The notes under the pieces were generated by a model that saw only the letters and a program-made list of their open reading frames with translations, made no database searches and had not been told where the DNA came from. A program made the translations under genes and the position numbers. Of a stretch of 64,000 nt of DNA, positions 60,043 through 64,000 are shown piece after piece. The DNA lies in assembly GCF_900102085.1 (NCBI RefSeq), contig NZ_FMVM01000022.1:39149-103148 (forward strand), read 5' to 3'. Each line of letters opens with the position of its first letter. Position 1 is the stretch's first letter. The DNA is from Paenibacillus polysaccharolyticus. GTDB lineage: Bacteria; Bacillota; Bacilli; Paenibacillales; Paenibacillaceae.

Positions 60043-61484
60043 GTCGTATCCTGCCGTGGTTCATTATCCGGTGTGTAAGCCTGGGTTCTTTTTTTCATGC
60101 CGAACCAAGGGACACGAATAAATGTATCTTTGAGATCTCGCAAGACGAAAGGAGCAAAGGGCTGCATATAGGGAACGCCGAACGAGCGAAGACTCACCAT
60201 GTACCAGTAGATCAGGTAGACAGAGATGACCACCCCGAACAAACCAAGGGTACCGCCCATAAGCAACACTGGAAAACGCAGTAACCTGAAAGCTAGCCCG
60301 AGCTCGAAATGCGGAATGATAAACGAGGCGATGCCCGTAATCGAAACGATAATGACTAGAGGTGCAGAGACAATGCCCGCCTGAACAGCGGCCTGTCCCA
60401 CCACGATTCCGCCAATAATGGACACCGTTTGCCCCAGTGGTTTTGGAATACGTATTCCGGCCTCCCGCAGCCCTTCAAACGTAATTTCCATCAGAAGTGC
60501 TTCAACCAGCGCCGGGAACGGGATATTCTCTCTAGCCGATGCAATGGTAATTAACAAGTTGGTGGGGATGATCTCCGGATGAAAAGTCGTGACCGCCACA
60601 TAGGCTGAGGGTAGCAAGAAAGCGACGATGGCAAACAATAAACGAATCAGCCGAATAAACGTAGCGGAATGAAACCGCTGATAATAGTCCTCGGATGATT
60701 GCATCAGAGAGAAGAACGTAACCGGAATAAGCAGGGAGAATGGAGTACCATCCTGCATTACAGCGATCCGTCCTTCAACCAAAGCGGCCGCAACCGAGTC
60801 GGGCCGTTCCGTATATTGATATTGTGGAAAAGGAGAGAGCGGATGATCTTCAAGGAATTCAGAGAGGTAACTCACGCCCAGACTACTATCCATGTTGATT
60901 TCACCTAGACTCGTCAATACATTTTCCAAAATATCAGGTTTGCACAGTCCTTGAATGTAGATTACATATACTTCAGTTTTTGTATATTTTCCGATGCTGA
61001 ATTGAATCATCTTGAGATCAGGATGTTTGATCTTGTGACGTAACAGCGACATGTTTACTTGGATATCTTCGATAAAAGCTTCTTGCGGGCCAACGACAAC
61101 GACTTCATTGGTGGATTCGGGAACAGAACGTTTTTGATAGCTAGGTATAGAAAAAACAAGCATGCTTGACATGCCTTCCAGCCACAGTGCAACATTCCCG
61201 GAAACAAGGTCATTCACAACAAGTTCCGCAGTATCCGCGAGCCTATTTTCGATTGAAAAAAAAGTCCCGCTTACGATCTGGCCGATTAAGTCGGAGTCGA
61301 CCTCGGTTCGTACAGCCGCTTCAAGCAATGGTTTGACAATCGCTTCCCGTAGGACCTGGTTATCAATAATGGATTGAATGTAGAGCACGGTACAGGAAAC
61401 GGGCCCAATCTGAAGTGGCTGGTACACCATATCGGATACACCGATAAGTCTGGACTGTACTTGCAAGAGCATGTTTTCTTTCAT
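60039..61484 (-). CDS. Spore germination protein, GerA (GerAA) family
   Basis: A subunit of the germinant receptor in the inner spore membrane, 481 residues. The first about 260 residues are a soluble cytoplasmic domain (MKENMLLQVQSRLIGVSDMV, RTEVDSDLIGQIV). A membrane domain of about five segments follows, with the family motif EALLMEITFEGLREAGIRIP and PKPLGQTVSIIGG. The start is set by AGGAGGA seven bases before the ATG. The frame stays open upstream but encodes no family residues. A possible sigma-G promoter lies about 60 bases upstream. Confidence 0.92.
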   Translation of the reverse strand: MKENMLLQVQSRLIGVSDMVYQPLQIGPVSCTVLYIQSIIDNQVLREAIVKPLLEAAVRTEVDSDLIGQIVSGTFFSIENRLADTAELVVNDLVSGNVALWLEGMSSMLVFSIPSYQKRSVPESTNEVVVVGPQEAFIEDIQVNMSLLRHKIKHPDLKMIQFSIGKYTKTEVYVIYIQGLCKPDILENVLTSLGEINMDSSLGVSYLSEFLEDHPLSPFPQYQYTERPDSVAAALVEGRIAVMQDGTPFSLLIPVTFFSLMQSSEDYYQRFHSATFIRLIRLLFAIVAFLLPSAYVAVTTFHPEIIPTNLLITIASARENIPFPALVEALLMEITFEGLREAGIRIPKPLGQTVSIIGGIVVGQAAVQAGIVSAPLVIIVSITGIASFIIPHFELGLAFRLLRFPVLLMGGTLGLFGVVISVYLIYWYMVSLRSFGVPYMQPFAPFVLRDLKDTFIRVPWFGMKKRTQAYTPDNEPRQDTT

Positions 61485-61542
61485 AGAGCTTTCCTCCTGA
61501 CTGCAAGATGAAACAGCATCTGTCAGTGAACAACGATCACTA

Positions 61543-61571
61543 TAGTGTGCAACAATTGGGTAGAAATATAC
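61543..61571 (-). promoter_or_regulatory. Candidate sigma-G (forespore) promoter of the ger operon
   Basis: On the minus strand GTATA fits the sigma-G -35 box (GHATR) and CACACTA fits the -10 box CATWMTA at six of seven positions, spaced by 17 bases. It starts about 60 bases before the gerA ATG. Forespore expression is what the gene family requires. Confidence 0.5.
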
Positions 61572-61733
61572 TTTATGCCTGGCATGTTTCGGGAAAGGGG
61601 ACAATAATGCAAACTTTACTCCTGTTGATGAATGGGGGGAAGGCAGGATTCCTTTTACAATGAACTTAAGGAAGATTTGTTTCGAGGGATGTATTGTGAG
61701 TAAAGAATGAAGTGAAAGAAGGGAAAAAAGTAC

Positions 61734-62243
61734 GTGGAAAATACAAAGAGAATGACAATTAAAATTAGACAAGCGACTTTAAATGATATTTCGGAAGTAT
61801 CGAGGCTTTTTAATGAGTACCGCATATTTTATGGTCAACATTCGGATCTAGAGGCAGCGACCTTTTTCATTAAAGAACGAATGAGTAAGCAAGAATCAAT
61901 GATTTTTGTTGCTGAGTGTAACGAAGGGAGAGAAGAAGGTTCAGTCGCAGACACAGTCATGGGTTTGGTACAGATTTATCCCAGTTATAGTTCCGTCTCG
62001 ATGGGACCGATCTGGATTCTCAACGACCTGTTCGTGGACTCAACATATCGGCAGCAGGGGATAGCCCGAAAGCTGATGCAGGCCGTGATGAAGCAAGCGA
62101 AGAAACAGCAGATTCTTCGTATTGTACTTTCTACGGCGATCAGCAATCGGCAGGCACAAGCATTATATGAATCCGAAGGATATACACAGGATCAGAGCTT
62201 CATGTATTATGAATGTAACGTCGAGCGTGAACATGAATCCTGA
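61734..62243 (+). CDS. GNAT family N-acetyltransferase
   Basis: Acetyl-CoA-dependent acetyltransferase of 169 residues, acceptor unknown. The fold is clear: IRQATLNDISEVSRLFNEYR at the start, the core strand WILNDLFVDSTYRQQGIARKLM with the acetyl-CoA pyrophosphate loop (Q-Q-G-I-A), and the ending LSTAISNRQAQALYESEGYT. GTG 61734 follows GAAGGGAAAAA; an internal ATG six codons later is possible. It is adjacent to and divergent from the germination operon. Confidence 0.88.
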   Translation: MENTKRMTIKIRQATLNDISEVSRLFNEYRIFYGQHSDLEAATFFIKERMSKQESMIFVAECNEGREEGSVADTVMGLVQIYPSYSSVSMGPIWILNDLFVDSTYRQQGIARKLMQAVMKQAKKQQILRIVLSTAISNRQAQALYESEGYTQDQSFMYYECNVEREHES

Positions 62244-62296
62244 TTAAAATGCTATAGATCATCTGGTATTGTCGGGATGAGGAGGGATAACCAGAT

Positions 62297-62917
62297 ATGA
62301 TGCAGTGGATTGCGATGATTACGATGTTGATAGATCATATCGGAGCTGTGTTTTTTCCACATGTGGTTGAACTGAGAATCATCGGTCGTATTGCTTTTCC
62401 AATCTATGCCTTTGCCGTATTTATCGGCTACAAGCATACACGTAATGTTCAGAAATACATATGGCGGTTATTCTGGATTGCAGTAATTTCCCAAGTTCCG
62501 TTTATGGCTGCGTTTAATCATTTTTCACTGAATGTGGTTTGGACCCTGTGGTCGGCACTGCTTGTTCTGCTGGCCCTAGATAAGCTTCCTTCGAAGCTGA
62601 TTAGTATCCCGATTGCGATCGGGGCGGGATGGGTAATGGAATGGTCACATATGGATTATGGTATGTATGGCCTGCTTCTCGTGCTGTTATTCCGTTATTT
62701 CAAAGGGCCGGTGCTGCTTATGGCACATGTTATATTAAATGCCCTTTACCTGATGCTGCACCATAGTTTTCTGCAGATGTACAGCATACTGGCAACGATG
62801 GGGATTGCTATTGCACAGTACTACCAGTCAGGTTTCCGTTTGAAAGGACCCCGGTGGATCTGGCGTTATTTCTATCCGGTTCATCTTGCGATCATTGCAA
62901 TAATCCGCTGGCTATAG
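62297..62917 (+). CDS. TraX family membrane protein
   Basis: A 206-residue integral membrane protein with about seven or eight hydrophobic segments. It has the TraX motifs AMITMLIDHIGAVFFP near the start, RIIGRIAFPIYAFAVFIGY, and the family-typical aromatic C-terminus. TraX was named for F-pilin acetylation. In Gram-positive chromosomes the role is unknown, perhaps membrane acyl transfer. The ATG follows GAGGAGGGATAACC. It sits 53 bases after the acetyltransferase gene, with no terminator seen between them, so it may be co-transcribed. Confidence 0.85.
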   Translation: MMQWIAMITMLIDHIGAVFFPHVVELRIIGRIAFPIYAFAVFIGYKHTRNVQKYIWRLFWIAVISQVPFMAAFNHFSLNVVWTLWSALLVLLALDKLPSKLISIPIAIGAGWVMEWSHMDYGMYGLLLVLLFRYFKGPVLLMAHVILNALYLMLHHSFLQMYSILATMGIAIAQYYQSGFRLKGPRWIWRYFYPVHLAIIAIIRWL

Positions 62918-63023
62918 TTTTTGTGATGCAAAGATAGCGTATAAAGGGGAACGTTATGATGACGGGCTAGCCATTTTTGACTCATCTTTATGCAAAAAAG
63001 CCACTTATCGCCGTAATGATATG

Positions 63024-63088
63024 CTCCCATCATAGTAGACAGTAGAAAAAACAAAACTTTCTACGTCTACTATGATGGGAGTTTTTTT
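63024..63088 (+). promoter_or_regulatory. Long perfect hairpin overlapping the OrfA ribosome-binding site
   Basis: CTCCCATCATAGTAGAC (63024-63040) pairs perfectly with 63065-63081, with an inner GTAGAAA/TTTCTAC stem, followed by TTTTTTT. The right arm contains the GGGAG Shine-Dalgarno of OrfA, so transcripts entering from outside would either stop or hide the ribosome site. Confidence 0.85.
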
Positions 63089-63089
63089 A

Positions 63090-63779
63090 ATGTCTAAACG
63101 AAGTCAGGTGTCCCTTGAAGCGAAACTACGTGCAGTGAAGCAGTGCCTTGGGTTGGGGTCTAGTCCAAACCAGGAAGCCAAGCAATTAGGATGTAGTGCG
63201 TATACGATCAGGCAATGGATATGGAAATATAAAGAAGAGGGCTTGTCCGGATTAGTGGAATCAAGAACAAAGCATGCATACTCCAACGAGCTTAAACAAG
63301 CTGCCGTGCAGGATGTATTATCTGGACGTTCCTCCATAGAAAAGGCAATCCAAACCTATCATATTTCAAGCCGAAGCGTTTTATCGAGATGGATTTCCAA
63401 GTATACTGGGGAGATCGTATGGAAAAACACCCTTCAAGGTAAAGGACGATCTCACATGAAAAATGGACGTAAAACCACATTCGAGGAACGAATCGAAATT
63501 GTAAAATATATCCTCTCACATGAACTGGACTATCAGAAAGCGACTGAGAAGTATGATGTGTCTTATTCGCAAGTATATGCATGGGTTCGGAAATATCAAG
63601 CAGGTCAAGAAGAGGCTCTCCAAGATCGTCGGGGGCGTAAAAAGCCTGTAGAAGAACTGAGCGAGCAGGAACAACTTAAACTGCGGATCAAGGAACTGGA
63701 AGCCCGAAATGAATACCTGGAGATGGAGAATGCCTTCGCAAAAAAGTTGGCAGAGATCGGGCGACGAAAACCACGTTAA
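63090..63779 (+). CDS. IS3-family transposase OrfA (DNA-binding protein)
   Basis: A 229-residue protein starting MSKRSQVSLEAKLRAVKQC. Two helix-turn-helix units recur (GSSPNQEAKQLGCSAYTIRQW with WKYKEEGLSGL, and the later YQKATEKYDVSYSQVYAWVRK with GQEEALQDRRGR). A C-terminal leucine-rich coiled coil follows (LRIKELEARNEYLEMENAF). It recognises the inverted repeats and pairs with the OrfAB transposase. The ATG at 63090 is chosen over one six codons earlier because the GGGAG site lies between them. Confidence 0.9.
   Translation: MSKRSQVSLEAKLRAVKQCLGLGSSPNQEAKQLGCSAYTIRQWIWKYKEEGLSGLVESRTKHAYSNELKQAAVQDVLSGRSSIEKAIQTYHISSRSVLSRWISKYTGEIVWKNTLQGKGRSHMKNGRKTTFEERIEIVKYILSHELDYQKATEKYDVSYSQVYAWVRKYQAGQEEALQDRRGRKKPVEELSEQEQLKLRIKELEARNEYLEMENAFAKKLAEIGRRKPR
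63740..63746 (+). other. Programmed -1 ribosomal frameshift site
   Basis: A-AAA-AAG lies in the OrfA frame as GCA AAA AAG, the canonical IS3 slippery heptamer. Slipping back one base opens the OrfB frame. Confidence 0.85.
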
Positions 63780-64000
63780 CCCTGGTCAGGCATGTAGAAC
63801 GGTATCAAGCGATACAAGAACTACACCGTGAAAAGGGATACGCTATTGCGGCATTATGTGTGTTAGCTGATGTAGCACGATCTTCCTATTACAAATGGTT
63901 AAAATGGATACCTTCTGCCAGAGAACGTGAAGTGCGTATGCTGGCTAAAGAAGTGAAGCGTCGTTATGACAAGCGAGATGGAATTTTGGGCTATCGTCAA
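63746..64000 (+). CDS. IS3-family transposase OrfB, cut by window end
   Basis: This frame is the -1 frame relative to OrfA. It reads VGRDRATKTTLTLVRHVERY, then AIQELHREKGYAIAALCVLADVARSSYYKWL (in pieces) and KRRYDKRDGILGYRQ at the window edge. The SSYYKW and GYRQ segments are hallmarks of the HTH_21 region that precedes the DDE catalytic (rve) domain. No start codon is placed because expression is expected as an OrfAB fusion by frameshifting. The catalytic residues lie beyond the window. Confidence 0.85.

Larger units (their letters stand above)
63018..64000 (+). mobile_element. IS3-family insertion sequence, left part (IS150-like group)
   Basis: The element has two overlapping frames: an OrfA with two helix-turn-helix repeats and an OrfB with the IS3-type transposase start. 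They are joined by an A-AAA-AAG slippage site. The left end is probably the TGATATG at about 63018, since IS3 elements begin TG. The exact end is not proven, because the right end lies beyond the window. Confidence 0.85.

Overview
The window looks like chromosomal DNA of a Paenibacillus-type, endospore-forming Firmicute. Four things point there. It has a complete gerA-type spore germination operon. It has three YesM/YesN-style two-component systems tied to CUT1 sugar ABC transporters. Shine-Dalgarno sequences are strong AGGAGG types with many TTG and GTG starts. Intrinsic terminators are abundant. The genus is an inference from gene content and style; no 16S or other marker gene is present.

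Region 1 (1-9240) is a manno-oligosaccharide module: lipoprotein binding protein (cut by the window start), two permeases, histidine kinase, AraC-type response regulator and a GH2 beta-mannosidase. Region 2 (9347-17280) is housekeeping and accessory: an FAD monooxygenase divergent from a MarR regulator, a small conserved protein, a CPA1 Na+/H+ antiporter, a secreted polysaccharide deacetylase, a YwbE protein overlapping a DUF4269-like gene, and a polytopic carboxylate-type transporter. Region 3 (17392-24942) is a second kinase/regulator plus LplB/LplC-type ABC module with no enzyme attached. Region 4 (25119-36918) holds an unknown membrane protein and then a third such module. That module ends in a GH53 endo-beta-1,4-galactanase without signal peptide and a GH42 beta-galactosidase, so it is a galactan-oligosaccharide import and intracellular breakdown locus. 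None of the three ABC systems has its own ATPase, so all presumably share an MsmX-like ATPase encoded elsewhere.

Region 5 (37191-47164) has an ACT-domain malic enzyme with an HD phosphohydrolase, an AT-rich orphan membrane gene, a YqjA-like membrane protein, a flavin-split-barrel-type protein, the RNA-polymerase-associated helicase HelD and adenine deaminase. Region 6 (47578-57465) has an unknown TIM-barrel-like lipoprotein, an AraC regulator divergent from a GH31 alpha-xylosidase, an APH-fold kinase with a His-Gln tract, two convergent MFS transporters (one in a MarR operon with a perfect 26-bp palindrome) and a FucU/RbsD mutarotase. Region 7 (57476-61484, minus strand) is the germination operon gerA-gerC-small D subunit-gerB with a plausible sigma-G promoter. 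The window closes with a GNAT acetyltransferase, a TraX-like membrane protein and the left part of an IS3-family insertion sequence with a programmed -1 frameshift signal.

The most unusual non-coding signal is a roughly 150-225 bp structured repeat present three times (17392-17580, 26105-26329, 40319-40469). Its terminal arms are inverted repeats and it shows compensatory base changes between copies. One copy would form almost the whole 5' leader of a sensor kinase gene. I do not recognise it as a named family. No rRNA, tRNA or CRISPR array was seen.
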